Shown: positions 1 through 11,922, counted from the stretch's first letter. The stretch is DNA of 64,000 nucleotides from Capsicum annuum (GCF_002878395.1 NC_061121.1:43623093-43687092), one strand, 5' to 3'. Program-made: numbers and translations. Notes: generated by a model not told the origin, from the sequence alone.

Positions 1-197
1 TATCCCGCCCCAATACAGTGTGAGACATCCTTTTCAATCTCACCATTCCCCTAAATCATGGACCCGAGATACTTGAAACTATCTCTCCTACAAACTCCTA
101 TAACCACTAACTCTTGTAATAACTCTATTACAAGACAAGTATGATAACTCTAACACACTTACAACTGACTAAATATAGCCACAGATCCTAGGCAACT
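1..197. other. unassigned flank left of gypsy-type LTR
   Basis: No coding region, RNA gene or clear repeat boundary is visible here. The stretch ends where a TGTAATACCC motif begins, which I take as the start of an LTR. It may be the end of an older element or an intergenic remnant. Confidence 0.3.
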
Positions 198-2351
198 TGT
201 AATACCCTGTACTTTTTCCTAACTAATTTTATCTCAAGAATGTCTAGTATTATCTTATAAATAGAATGATGGTTATTCCATGAGAAATTTTCAAGATTTT
301 CACTTTTTCATGTGGTAAATTCAATAACCTTTCCATCGATATAAGATTCACCCAAATCTGATTACTGGGTCAGAAGTTACAACTATTTAAGGTTCATATC
401 GTAAAACAGCACCATATTAGTCAATGGCGCGCTGCACCACAAGAGGAAATGGAATTTGGTAAATTCCAATGGGGGTTCGCGATTATGGCGCGTTTCTCCA
501 GGGCCTAAATTTACAATTGTCCATTTTCCAGTGTCTCAGCGCGATTTCCCTCGCATCGCGCCAAAGTTCTAGGTCACAAAGAAAGTGGCAACGTGATGGC
601 CCCACATCGCGCCATCCCTCAATTTCCCAATTGTCAAAATCTAATGACAGGACGATAGTACCGCATTGCTCCAAGGGTCCAATTCAAGAAATTTTCACTG
701 AAATTAAATGACGCATCCAGGGTTAAAAGGGTCAACTTCCCACCCCTATTTAAGCCCTTTAACACGTGATTCAGCTACTTTTTACCCCAAATATACTAGT
801 TTCTCTCAAGTTTCTCTTAAGAAGAAGCTAGGGTTTTCATAGAATATCTAATTTCAAGAAATTCTCACTGTCAATCTTCACGAAATCACAAACTAAGGTA
901 TGCATAGTGTTCATTCATGGACTCCTTTCGTCCATGAAGCCTAAGAATCCCTTTTCTAAATTCAAGTTTATGGATTTTCTTATGAATTTCATGATTGGGA
1001 TGCTCTTGTTCATATGGATAATGAGAAAGTAAATTCTACTCCATGTTGGGTAATAAATTCGATGTGGGTTAAATTAGTATTGATATAGATTCATGCAAAC
1101 CTATGACTAAACCCTTAATGATGAAATTAGAATTAAACCATGATGTTTAATTATTGTACAATGATGTTTACATGTACCATGCCTATAATATGCTTGATTA
1201 AATGCCTAGATGAAGGAAAAGTGCCTAACTTGCATGATACCATGAAATCCCTATGTATGTACAAGTTATGCCTATCACATGTTTTGATGAAATGCTTCTA
1301 TAAATGTATTATGGATTATGATGTTGGTTATATGTTCAAGTAAGTTATGCTTGGTAAGTTTCCTTCTATCGAGTCCTGGGGGTACTCATACCCGAAACAT
1401 TAGCTGTGTGCCTAGAGTCATGTTATGTTTTCACGATACTCTCAGTCAAGCTATGATCCTTAGACTTCAAACAGTCTTATGATTCAAAAAATCTCCATGA
1501 TCTCATGAACTTAGTCAGTTGTTAGATATCAGTAGTATTCCATCAGTCAACGAAATTCAGTAACTCAGCTCATGTTCAGTTTAGTAAATCATGTTTAGAG
1601 TCTATTCAGATGGGAGTAGGAATTAGCACCGAGTGAACCCAAGGATGAGAACACACACTATTAGATGAGGGTGTGATTCTTAGAAGTCATCCTTGCATTC
1701 CAGAACTATGTAGCCAGCATAGGTTAAGACATCAACACTATCAGATAAGGGTTGATAGGGTGGATAAGCACTGTCAGATAAGGGCCCCACTATTCTCATA
1801 TAGGGGACACTATCAAATGAGGGTTGCCCACAGCTTATCCTTACCGGTGGCGTGGTATTAACACCCTTCCAATTGGGGTTGCAGATTAGACCTCAACTCA
1901 GCCATAATGGCGTATCAGGGGCATGTCGGTTAGATAAGTACTTCCCACATTTTCATGTTATACAATCAGGACTGTCAGATATAGTCAATCAGTCTCAGTA
2001 ATAGAACTCAGATAGTTCTTTTGATTTTAGGACTTTTAGATACAGTCAACTCAGATACAGTATAGAACTCAGATAGTTCCATCAGATGTAGGACTGTCAG
2101 ATACAGTCACTCATGTTATCAGTTATATTCAAATTTAGTAATCATTTTATCACAGTATTAGGTCAGTTGTTATGTCTCATGCATGTATTCTCACGCTCAT
2201 GATAGTTAGTCAGTTCTTATTACTGTTCATGCATATGAACCCCATGTATTCAACCTACCTCACATGCATACCAGTACATTTAAAGTACTGACGCATTTGC
2301 GCTATGGTATTTTATACCATAGGACACAAGCTTTAGAGCAACAATAGATTT
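198..2351 (+). repeat. Ty3/gypsy-type LTR, 3'-truncated
   Basis: The stretch opens with TGTAATACCC, close to the TGTAACACCC start typical of large gypsy LTRs in Solanaceae. It contains short CpG-bearing blocks around 425-500 and 540-615 (GCGCG motifs) like those in the other gypsy LTRs of this window near 16.7 and 18.0 kb. Small ORFs at 469-711, 1140-1343 and 1673-1861 have no recognisable domains and are best read as chance. No matching ...GGGTATTACA end is seen before copia coding sequence takes over near 2352, so the LTR appears cut there. The family call rests on terminal motif and general layout, not on an alignment. Confidence 0.5.
1968..2112. repeat. 61-bp tandem repeat inside the LTR
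   Basis: Units begin at 1968, 2029 and 2090, each exactly 61 bases after the last. Each opens with AGGAC(T/TT)...TCAGATA or TTAGATA followed by CAGTCA or TAGTCA, and the first two also carry ATAGAACTCAGATAGTTC. The third unit is partial. A looser repeat, CACT(A/G)TCA(G/A)AT(A/G)AGGG, occurs just upstream at about 1736, 1769 and 1808. Confidence 0.75.
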
Positions 2352-4110
2352 TAAATATACCATAGGATATGCTAAAAGTAGTAAAGCATGTCGGTTTTTG
2401 GTTCATAAATCTGAACATCCGGATATTAAGGAAAATATGGTAATTGAATCTGATAATGCTGAATTCTTTGAAAATTTTATACGTATAAAACTAGACATGA
2501 ACATTTTAGTGGAGGGTCAAAACGACCTCAAGATGAACCAAATGAGAATGTACATAATGATGAGAATCCAAGACGTAGTACATGTCAAAGAACGTCAACT
2601 TCATTTGGATCATATTTTGTAACATTTCTCTTTAAAAATGAGCCTCAAACTTTTAAAAAAGTGATATCGTCGTCAGACTCATCTTTTGAAAAGAGGCAGT
2701 CAGTAGTGAGATTGATTCAATATTAAGCAACCATACGTGGGAGCTAGTTGATCTTCCTCCAGAAAATAAACATTTAGGTTCTAAATGGAGCTTCAAAAGA
2801 AAAATGAAAGCGGATGGTACTATTGAAAAATACAAGGCAAGACTTGTAGTAAAAGGCTTCAAACAGAAAGAAGGCCTTGATTACTTTGATACACGCTCAC
2901 CAGTAACAAGGATAACGTCGATTTGAATATTAATTGCCTTGGCGGCTGTATATAGTCTCGAAATTCATTAAATGGATATGAAAACTGCATTCCTAAATGG
3001 AGAATTAGAGGAAGAAATTTACATAGAACAACCTAAGGATTTTGTGGTTCCAGGAAAAGAGAATAAGGTATGTAAACTTATTAAGTCGTTGTATGGAATA
3101 AAGCAAGAACCTAAACAATGACATGCGAAGTTTGACCAAACCATGTTGGCAAATGGGTTCAAGATAAATGAATGTGATAAATGTCTTTACATTAAAGACA
3201 CTCCAAATTACCAAGTCATTATTTTTTTGTATGTGGATGATATGTTGATCATCAGTAGAGACATTTTTGACATAAATGCTACAAAATGAATGCGTGAGAG
3301 AAAATTTGATTGAAAGACCTTGGAGTTGCGGATGTGATCTTAGGAAAAAAAATTCATAGAACTCCATAAGGATTGGCAATGTCAGAGTCTCATTATATCT
3401 AAAAGGTACTTGACAAATTCAAGCATATGGAATTTGGTATTGCCAAGACTCCAATGGATGTAAGCTTCGCACTTCGGAAGAATAAAGGTAAAAGTGACTC
3501 ACAATTAGAGTATGCAAGAGTGTTGGGATGTTTAATGTATATAATAAATTGTACACGACTATACATAGTATGCGTTATTAGTAACTTGAGTCGGTACACG
3601 AGTAATCCCAATAAAACTCATTGGATGGCAAAGAAAAGAATCTTGGGCTATCTTAAATACACTCATGACTATGCTTTGCATCCCCGATACTTGAAGGATA
3701 TAGTGATGCAAATTGGATCACCGGATCGAACAAAGTAAAATCCACAAGTGGATATGTATTTACTATCGGTGGAGGAGCGTCTCTTAGAAATCATCCAAAC
3801 AGACATGTATTGCCCTCTCTACAATGGAATCTAAATTTATCGTATTGGATAAAGCCGGTGAATAAACAAAATTGCTTCAGAATTTCTTGGAATATATTCC
3901 TTATTGGCCCAAACCAGTGGCACCAGTATATATACATTGTGATAGCCAAGAGGCAATTGGTAGGACAGAGAGCATGATGTACAACGGTAAATATTGTTAC
4001 ATAATATGGAGACATAATACCATTAGAGAACTCCTCTCTAGTGAAATTATCACTGTTGACTATGCGAAGTCAAAGGATAATGTGTCGATCCCCTGACAAA
4101 AGATCTGTCT
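2352..4110 (+). pseudogene. Ty1/copia pol remnant: integrase tail, RT, RNase H
   Basis: Translation starts in the C-terminal tail of a copia integrase (GYAKSSKACRFLVHKSE-like, 2355-2420) and continues through reverse transcriptase. The RT shows MDMKTAFLNG at about 2972-3001, SLYGIKQ near 3090 and LYVDDM at about 3227-3244. RNase H follows (CDSQEAIG near 3940). Many stops and frame changes break it. Examples are TGA at 2924-2926, where family members have Arg (CGA), and TGA at 3119-3121, where Trp is expected. Gag, protease and most of integrase are absent, so the element is 5'-truncated against the preceding gypsy LTR. The open piece 3427-3738 is part of the RT/RNase H linker. It cannot make a working polyprotein. 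Confidence 0.88.
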
Positions 4111-4747
4111 AGATAAGGAGTTGAGAGGACATCCTAGGGAATGGGGTTAAGGCCTAGGATAAGTCAACATGGTGGTAACTCTATCTAGAAGACTGGAGAT
4201 CCCAAGAGCTAGGTTCAAAGAGATCAAACAAAGTTGTGTCTGACAGGTTCAACATTGTCAATAAACGAACTCATTCTCATAATACAGACAATATTTATTA
4301 AACAAGGATAAAAGTTAAGGTGAAAAGTCTTTTAATGATTATCTAAATTTGGTAGATTTGACCAAATAGTTTAATCTACAGGATTGAATGTTTAGAAATC
4401 ACTTATGTGATGGCGAAGTGAAAGTCGCTTAAGGAGAATGTTAGTAAAGGCCTATTCTCTAAGCTCTTATGAAATCGGGACATGTTCATAGCTGAAAAAA
4501 GTAAAATTGTGAGAACCATAAACAGTAAAAGATTAGTTGTGTGACATGTGTTGTCTAGGTGTACATTAAAGCTCGACGGTTCAAAGATATCAAATCTACC
4601 GATTGACCGAGTGCATTTAATGCATGTTCACTACGGAAAGTTCAAAGGAAAACCTACTTATCCAGATGCAATCAGTCTTTGCTAAATGATCACATATTTG
4701 TTTGTAAATTCTTCAAAAGATAGCCATTTCCCATTCATGTGGGGGAT

Positions 4748-5817
4748 TATTGGGTTCAAGGTGTATATGTGAATCAAAAATAGAGGGAAAATAGTGGAGG
4801 GAAAGAGAGACATCAAAATGGAAAGTGTACTCTTTTATGAAAAGTTTACTAATTCTCCCACATTTATGGGAGAAGGGAACTTTTAAGTGTTTATAATAAG
4901 GAACACTTACTCCACATGGTAAGTGAGGTAAAAACAAGGTGGTGCCTCGCGCCGTCGTCATCATCGCTTGCTCGGCTCGGCTTCGGCTTCGGCTTCGGAT
5001 TTTTCAATCGATCTATGAGATCTATCTTTTTAGACGAATTTTATGTGAAACTTGTTTTACAAGTGAAATTTTAATCCAAAAATCTGATAGAATTATTTTT
5101 CTCTAAGTGCGAACGTATTTTGGACGTCATGCAAATGCATACGCAACGCATCTCAGAGGGATACGATCCTTAGAGGTAAAAGACACACTATTTCGCATTG
5201 TAGGGTGATTTGCACGCGCACTTTGATAACCTGCAAGCGTAGGTATAGTACAGATGCTTACTGAAATTTGGATAGTGTCACCTGTGGCTGCAGTTCAGGC
5301 GCAGGTCCAGCACAGACTGGGCGTAGGTGACGCGACTGTACTGAATAGGTGTCTTTTTGCTGAACCAATGCATCCTTTCCAAAAGGACACATTAAAGGCA
5401 ATAAATTCCTGATATATTCCTCAAGTATAGATATAATTTTTTGACAACAAAAACACTCTTTATATCTTCAAAAAAACTCGTTGTGATCATTAGTTGTTGA
5501 GTGAGTTCGACGAATCTAACAATTTGAGGTACCGCTATTGTTGGATTGAAAATCATTTTATCCTGGGAGGAAGATTTCAAAACCTTGGGTACAGTGAGAG
5601 AAATTATTCCTTAAGGATACTCTATGAAGTCGGGGGCTTGGTTTTACATTTCTGTTTCATCTTATTTCTGAAAAATAACACACTTCTTGGATAGATTATT
5701 TTTAATCTTGTGTTGAAGGTGTTAAGGAACTTCATAGGTGTTCTTGTCTTGAGACTTGAACTAGTTTTGAAATCGTTGAGCTCATATACAGATTCTTGTA
5801 CCCGAAAACATTTAACA
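4748..5817 (+). repeat. 3' LTR of the truncated copia element
   Basis: After the RNase H remnant and about 600 bases of untranslated sequence comes a purine-rich GTGGGGGATTAT at about 4739-4750, a plausible polypurine tract, followed by TATTGGGTTCAAGG as the LTR start. It includes a GGCTTC triplet repeat at 4976-4998 and extends to about ...ATTTAACA at 5817. No second LTR is present, so the exact ends are estimates. ORFs inside (for example 5494-5694) show no domain and are chance. Confidence 0.55.
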
Positions 5818-6512
5818 TAACAATTTTTTTTCTTTAACTAGTCTCTAAATAAGTGCGTTGCACAAATATCCCTTGTCGACAATTATACTATTTATGTTGG
5901 AATACAATAGCACCATTTAAACATAATATATTTAAGAAAATATAATCAAAACAAAAGAAAATTTCAGCCGATTTTGATCTTACCAATTTCAAATGACGTT
6001 CTGTTCAGTATCTACATCAATATATTCCAGTTCCTCATCTCTGCATAATTTGCTAAAAGACAAATATTATAGCAATTCAATAAAAAGACATAATCAAGAA
6101 CAAGAATTTACTCTTATAATACATGAAGGAGGTTCATCTTCATCTAATTCAATCATAATTACTTTAGAAAATGTTAGCTAATTAAACAAACAAAAAATAA
6201 TAATACATGTTAAGAACTATGCAGAGTTTTGTCATTTCAATAATGATCTCCTTAAAGAATTTATGATGAATAATATGGAATGATAGATTCTCTTATAGAG
6301 AGGTATTTGACTTGATTCTTTTGAGTACACAAATTGAAGAACCATTGTACACAATAAATTAGAATTCTCCTTTGGTTAAAATAAATATTTTTTTGCATAG
6401 ATTACTTCTTTGGATGTCCAAAATCAAATTTATTTAGCATATTTAGGGAAACATTACCTTTCTGAGTAATTTTTATAAAATATTTATTGTTTTAAATATA
6501 CTTTTTATTTAT
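5818..6512. other. AT-rich spacer
   Basis: Low-complexity AT-rich sequence. A 62-codon ORF at 5993-6181 is Ser-rich and matches nothing I recognise. No RNA gene or clear element boundary is seen. Confidence 0.4.
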
Positions 6513-6867
6513 TACCCAGATATACCATATTCAAAAAATATTTACCATCTATAGCAATTATATTATGTATTAAAAGTGAAATATGTATGCAATATAGATG
6601 TATTAGAAGTGTATTAAAATATACTATACTTGTTTTGATTAAAAAATGCGATGCATATTAAAAATGAATTACGCATATAATATAGATGTATTACACTATG
6701 TACTAAAAGTGAATTATTGATGTAATATAGATGTATAATAAGTTTAAATGTATTATGCTTATTTTGGTTAAAAAAATCTATACTATGTATAAAAAGTGAA
6801 TTTTAAATGTATTAAAATTATATTACTATAAATGGTAAATATTTTCTAAATATGGTATACTTAGGTA
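6513..6867. mobile_element. MITE-like element with long terminal inverted repeats
   Basis: The left end (TACCCAGATATACCATATTCAAAAAATATTTACCATCTATAG, read in parts from 6513) is the reverse complement, with a few mismatches, of the right end (CTATAAATGGTAAATATTTTCTAAATATGGTATACTTAGGTA, ending 6867). This gives inverted repeats of roughly 50 bases around a 250-base core. The core holds two diverged copies of an AATATAGATGTATTA...TTTTGGTTAAAAAA motif. There is no coding capacity. I cannot fix a target-site duplication, so the superfamily is left open. Confidence 0.6.
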
Positions 6868-7101
6868 GCTTCCCTATTTTTATATAGTTCATTGTAATCC
6901 TAAGTTTAATTTGGTTTTCTAGTATTATAAACAAGGATGTCACATATTTTGTTGCTAAGAATTGTAAGTAGAATAAAATCTGTAGTGGACATTCAATATT
7001 TTTCTTCATTAAAGGCATTTGCACGTTCACTCTGGTGTTTTCTGTCTATACAAGAGACCATAACAACATTCACGTAGTGTTGAATACTTGTATTAATTTT
7101 A

Positions 7102-8653
7102 GTTTCAATATGATGCTAGATGTCTGGACTCAGTTTGGTTCAACCATTGCAGCAATCATGCCTGGACCATGTACCAGATCTATTTTCCTCACGAACTTCG
7201 TGGTTATATTAGGAGATTTACTGATAAAATTGTGAGTTATTTCTACCATATATATGTACATCGTTTTTCATGAGCATGAGCAAAGCTTACATAGCAATCC
7301 AAAGGTATCTGAGCAAGAAGTCGTGCACACAAGCTAATCGCCTCAAAGCCAACACGGTGAAAAATGGTGAATCTCTTGTCCTAACCATGGATGATTACCT
7401 GGAGATAATCGATGAATATAAAGGGGAGAAGGTTTGGTTGATTTCAAGCCAACAAGTAGCCAGCACATAGACAATTTCTTTGTATAAGGAGGATGAGAAG
7501 AGGTATTTCAAGCTCAAATTTCACAGAAAGAATCGCAAGCTTATCACTAATTCATACTTGAAGTACGTGTTGGATGAAGGGAAGGTGATATCTGTGAGAG
7601 AACGACAGAGAAAACTGTACACAAACTATAAGGGAGAGGTAGGTGGTTAGTATAGATACAGGGGAGGGAGGATGTGGAGCGGAGTAGTGTTTGAGCATCC
7701 ATCTACATTTGATACTCTGGCTATGGATCCAAACAAGAAGAAAGAGATTATGGATGACCTCGAAACATTTAGCAAGTCAAAAGACTATTAAGCAAAGATT
7801 GGCAAGGCGTGGAAGCACGGTTATCTTCTTTATGGTCCTCCAGGAACGGGTAAATCAAGAATGATTGCTGCTATGGCTAATCTCTTGCAATATGATGTCT
7901 ATGATCTTGAACTGACATCGGTTAAGGACAATACCGAGCTAAGAAAGACACTAAATCTATTATTGTGATTGAAGACAGAGATTGTTCCCTTGACCTTACC
8001 GGTCAACGGGGGAAGAATACGAAGAAGAAAGACGAGGAAGATAAAGAAAAAAGTGAGGAAGATGCCATCAAGGAGAAGATGAAAAAAGGACTAGAGGTTA
8101 AAGAAAAGCAAAGTGAAGTAACTTTATCTGGACTTTTGAACTTCATTGATGGTCTATGGTCCGCTATTGGTGGTGAAAGGCTTATTGTCTTCACCACCAA
8201 CTATGTGGAAAAGCTTGATCCTGCTCTAATTCGGAGGGGGAGGATGGATAAACATATTGGCCTATCCTACTGTTGCTTTGAGTCATTCAAGGTGCTTGCA
8301 CATAATTGTCTCGACGCTGTTGAATCTCATGTTTACTTTCCTGAGATTCATGGCTTACTGGAGGAAACTAATATGACTCCTGCTGATATTGCTGAGAATT
8401 TGATGCCCAAGTCTTCAAAGAAAAATGCAGACATTTGCTTGGAGAGATTGATTAAAGCCCTTGAAACTGCAAAAGAGGAGGCAAAATTGAAGGCTGAGGA
8501 AGAAGAGAGAGCAAATGCAGCTGAAAAGGAGAAGAAGAGAAAGATCAAGAGAAAAGGAATTAATTAACAGCTACTAAAGAAGCCGAGAATATTGATGGCG
8601 TAAACGATAAAGATAATGGCGCTAAGGAAAATGATGTTTTTAGCAATGGCTGA
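7102..8653 (+). pseudogene. AAA-ATPase pseudogene (BCS1/AATP1-like)
   Basis: This is a relic of a membrane-anchored AAA-ATPase of the plant BCS1-like/AATP1 family, which couples ATP hydrolysis to protein remodelling at the mitochondrial or ER membrane. The N-terminal part (from about 7102, MMLDVWTQFGSTIAAIM) matches the family's anchor segment. Then come the AAA-associated domain (7270-7760), Walker A GPPGTGKS at about 7834-7857, Walker B IIVIED near 7957-7975, the sensor stretch FTTNYVEKLDPALIRRGRMD (8190-8250) and a Lys/Glu-rich tail (8460-8567). It is broken by frameshifts near 7160 and 7250, stops at 7468-7470 (TAG), 7648-7650 (TAG) and 7789-7791 (TAA), and a frameshift with codon loss near 7945-7957. 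The longest open part, 7965-8567, keeps the second half of the ATPase domain. Family members have no intron here, which fits the continuous match. Not functional. Confidence 0.93.
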
Positions 8654-8655
8654 TT

Positions 8656-9000
8656 AATACACATATATGAAAGTGTTGGGGTGTATTAGTTTTATGTTTT
8701 CTACAATTGGCTTTATTATTTGTTCTAGTAATAACTTTATTTTATGTCTTAGTCTTATAACCTTGTCAAAGTATGGTAATTATGCAAGAAGTTTTCATAG
8801 AAATTGAGTTTTTGATTTTGGGGTTCCAGAATTTTTCCACATAGAACAAAGTAAACAGATAGAAATTTGATTGCTAGAATTAACATAAAATCAAGCAAAA
8901 AATCCGAGTACATAGTCATAGATTATGAAGATACAAGACAGAAACAGAAATTCAAAGAAAGCCTATAAATCTGAAAAATAGGAAATCTGGGGAACAGATA
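8656..9000. other. 3' flank of the ATPase pseudogene
   Basis: AT-rich, with no gene seen. The first 150 bases probably correspond to the former 3' UTR. The stretch ends at the target-site duplication of the hAT-like MITE. Confidence 0.4.
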
Positions 9001-9008
9001 CTTAAAAG

Positions 9009-9184
9009 CAGTGGCGGATCTACCCTTTGCCGAGGGTTCATCCGAACCCCTTCGGCGAAAAATTATGTTATATATGCATGGTTAAAATAATATTTTATGC
9101 ATATATATAAGATGTTGAATCTCCTTCAGTTAATTCGTTTGTTCACTTATGAACCCCTTAGTGAATACACTGGCTCCGCCACTG
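9009..9184. mobile_element. hAT-like MITE with 8-bp TSD
   Basis: The 176-bp element begins CAGTGGCGGATC and ends GGCTCCGCCACTG, so its first ten bases are a perfect inverted repeat of its last ten. It is flanked on both sides by the identical octamer CTTAAAAG (9001-9008 and 9185-9192). An 8-bp duplication with CAG...CTG-type ends is the hallmark of hAT transposition. There is no coding capacity, so it would depend on a transposase elsewhere. Confidence 0.9.
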
Positions 9185-9200
9185 CTTAAAAGGAAATCTT

Positions 9201-9903
9201 TGTTGGGATATGGGTCTTTTCCCTTTCTATGTGGATAACTAAAACTCAATTTGGACCAACCCACTTTTGCCCATAGGGTATATATATAGATCTTTTTAAG
9301 GTCTTATTCACCATCACAAAGAAAGTTTTCAGCAGCCAAAAGAGAGAAAATAGAGCAGATTTTCACCCAAATTTTCAGCCACAGCTGTAAACTTCAAATT
9401 GTATTTTTTGCTTCGTTTCTTTTTCGATTGAACTAATTTTTTGACAAATTGTTCCTCTCATCTCAGTATTTGATTAGGAATTGACGGATTTGGATTTGGT
9501 GGCCTGTAGCTCCTGTTTTTATCCCTAAACAGTAACTATATTTTTGGTGTTTTTGCTCCTTTTTATTCTCTAATTTTGGTACTATCTTGTTGTGTTGATG
9601 CTCGTTATTTGACACTTATTTGGTGGACATTTTAGAGAACAATATTGTAACTCTTGGTGATTATAGTGGAGGTTTGGGTCTCGTGATTTTTTACTCTTCA
9701 CACCGAAGATTTTCCACGTAAATTTGGTGTCTTATTATTCTTGTCTTGCCATATTTGTGTGGTTGATTTATTTGCTGCCATATTATTTTATTTTTCTTGG
9801 GTTTGCTTGTCTCCTCTTGGTTCAAATTAAAAGGAAAAGTTTAGATTTGGGTATTTTTCGCTGCTACCCTATCGGTCACTTTGATAGTAGGCCTTTCCCA
9901 AAA
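9201..9903 (+). repeat. 5' LTR of the Tnt1-like element
   Basis: It starts TGTTGGGATATGGG and ends ...CCTTTCCCAAAA just before the PBS. The mate at 13943-14630 ends CCCAACA, so the final bases have mutated here. TATATATATAG at about 9281-9291 is a likely TATA box, as is the similar TATATATAGATC in the 3' copy. The ORF at 9724-9948 lies in the LTR/leader and is not a gene. Confidence 0.9.
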
Positions 9904-9944
9904 AGTGTTATCAGAGCGTTGATTGTTGTTGATTGTCGGTTTGA

Positions 9945-10660
9945 ATGATGGAGGAAGATATAAGAAAAATAGTGTGTTTGAGTGGTAATTATCATACTTG
10001 GAAAGGCAAAATGAAAGATCTTCTCTTTGTCAAGAAAATGCATTTACCTATGTTTGTGTCTACTAAACCTCAATCCATGATAGATGAGGATTGAGAATTT
10101 GATCACCTACAGGGTTTTGGTTATATTAGACAATGGATTGAAGATAATGTTAGAAACTATATTGTGAATAAGACACATGCAAGAAGTTTATGGGACAAGC
10201 TCGAGATACTTTATGCTTCAAAGACTGCAATAACAAGTTGTTCCTACTTAAGCAATTGATGAATATCAGGTATAAAGAGGGCAATTCTATTTCTGATCAT
10301 ATAAATAATTTTTTGGGTGTCCTTGACCAACTGTCTGGAATGAGTGTAAAGTATGATGAAGAAATTTAGGAACTTTGGCGTCTTAATACTCTGTCAGACT
10401 CTTGGGAAACTCTTCAAGTTTCTTTGACTAATTCTGCTCCTGGTGGTATTGTGACTATGGAATATGTTAAGAGTGGTGTCTTAAATGATGAGATGAGAAG
10501 AAGATCTTAGGCCTCATCTTCTTCATCTTCACACTCTGCTATTTTGGTTACTGAAGAGAGGGGGAGAAACAAGTCTAGAGGTCCGAATGATAGAGATAAA
10601 AGTGGAAGCAAGTCGAAGTCTAAATTCAAGAATGTTATATGTGAATATTAAAACAAAAAG
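9945..10660 (+). pseudogene. gag of the Tnt1-like element
   Basis: It begins at ATG 9945 shortly after the PBS. Residues such as NYHTWKGKMKDLLFVKK match the copia gag N-terminus, and ARSLWDKLEILYASK matches the gag core. TGA at 10092-10094, a frameshift near 10230 and a TAG at 10508-10510 break it. The zinc knuckle near 10640-10690 (CEY...KYCYKHKR) has lost most of its Cys/His pattern. Confidence 0.85.
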
Positions 10661-10679
10661 GGGCGTATCATGAAATATT

Positions 10680-11150
10680 GTTATAAGCATAAACGAGATA
10701 TGAGAAAACAAAAGAAAGAAGATGATAATGAAAATCGTGTTGTTGTTATTACTAATGATGATCTTTTTGTTTCTTGTGGTGAGAATGCCATTAATCTTGT
10801 TCGTGATGAATTTAGTTGATTTTTGGATTTTGGTGCTACTTCTCATATTACACCAAAGAAGGAATTATTTTCTTCTTATACTTCAGGTAATTTTGGGATG
10901 TTGAAAATGGGCAATAATGATGAAATTAAAGTACTTGGCATTGGCACTGTTTGTTTGGAAAGTAACAAGTATTTCAAACTAGTTCTCCATATGTTCTCTT
11001 GATATTAATTTCTGTAGGGAACCTTAATGATGAAGGTTATGTTAACACCCTTGGTGCTGGCCAATGAAAAATTACTAGAGGTTCGATGATTGTGGCTCGA
11101 GGTAATAAGTTGTCTAACTTGTACTTATTTTAGGGCTATACTTCTAGAGG
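10680..11150 (+). pseudogene. protease and pre-integrase region of the Tnt1-like element
   Basis: The aspartic protease signature, normally D-S/T-G-A/C in this family, reads DFGATSHIT at about 10826-10852, with Phe in place of Ser. A TGA lies just upstream (10818-10820). The following stretch matches the copia protease/pre-integrase linker but changes frame several times. Confidence 0.75.
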
Positions 11151-11151
11151 T

Positions 11152-11922
11152 TTGATAAACTTGATGGAGAATGATACTTCATTAGAGTTATGTCATAGAA
11201 GGTTGAGTCATATGAGTGAGAAGGGGATTGATAGTTTGGCTAAGAAAAATTTGATTTCTAGAGTGAAACTAGAAAAGTTGAAGATGTGTGTTCATTGCTT
11301 AGTCGGTAAACAGAAAAGAGTTTCTTTTCAGAGTTTTCCACCTTCAAGAAAGCTTGATTTACTGGAGTTGGTACATTCTGATTTATGTGGTTCTTTTAAA
11401 GTAAGGTCTCATAGTGGTGCACTTTACTTTGTGACTTTTATTGATGATCATTCTCGCAAACTCTGGGTATTTTCTTTAAAGTCCAAGGATTAAGTAATTG
11501 ATGTTTTCAAGGATTTCTAGGTCTTAGTTGAGAGACATACAGGAAAGAAATTGAAATACAAAATTAAAACAATCCTCTCAGATGATGGTGGTGATCTTTT
11601 TGATAGATATTACAGAAAGCAGGGTATTCGGCATCAGAAAACTCCTCCAAAAACTCCTCAGTTTAATAGTTTAGTAGAGAGGATAAACAAAACTCTAGTT
11701 GAGAGGGTTAGATGTATGCTTTCAGATGCTAAGCTTCTAGGTTTCTTTTGGGCAGAAGCACTTTATACTGCTGCTTATGTTATTAATTTATCTCCTATCA
11801 TTGTTTTGGATGGTGATGTCCCATACAGAGTTTGGTCTGGTAAGAATATTTCTTATGATCGTCTTAGAGTCTTGGGTGTAAAGCTTTTATTCATGTTCCT
11901 AAAGATGAAAGGTCAAAGTTAG
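11152..11922 (+). pseudogene. integrase of the Tnt1-like element
   Basis: The pre-integrase zinc motif is visible as H-x-R-L-x-H (CHRRLSH, about 11190) with C-x2-C near 11285-11300. The catalytic core follows: LVHSDLCG (first Asp, about 11370), then SDDGGD (second Asp, 11578-11595) and LVERINKTLVERVR (Glu, about 11670). A TAG at 11491-11493, another near 11518 and a frameshift near 11875 break the frame. Two open pieces, 11152-11493 and 11551-11922, remain. Confidence 0.88.

Noticed and set aside
469..711. An 80-codon ORF in the first gypsy-type LTR with a minus-strand partner
   Set aside because: It lies in CpG-bearing LTR sequence with no domain. Overlapping open frames on both strands fit chance.
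1600..2115. CRISPR-like array because of regularly spaced repeats
   Set aside because: Units are contiguous 61-bp tandem repeats without unique spacers, in a plant LTR.
8003..8548. Minus-strand Ser/Phe-rich ORFs
   Set aside because: These are antisense shadows of the Lys/Glu-rich ATPase C-terminal half.
9009..9184. A coding exon or riboswitch-like stem suggested by the GC-rich inverted ends
   Set aside because: The 8-bp TSD and inverted ends explain it fully as a hAT-like MITE.
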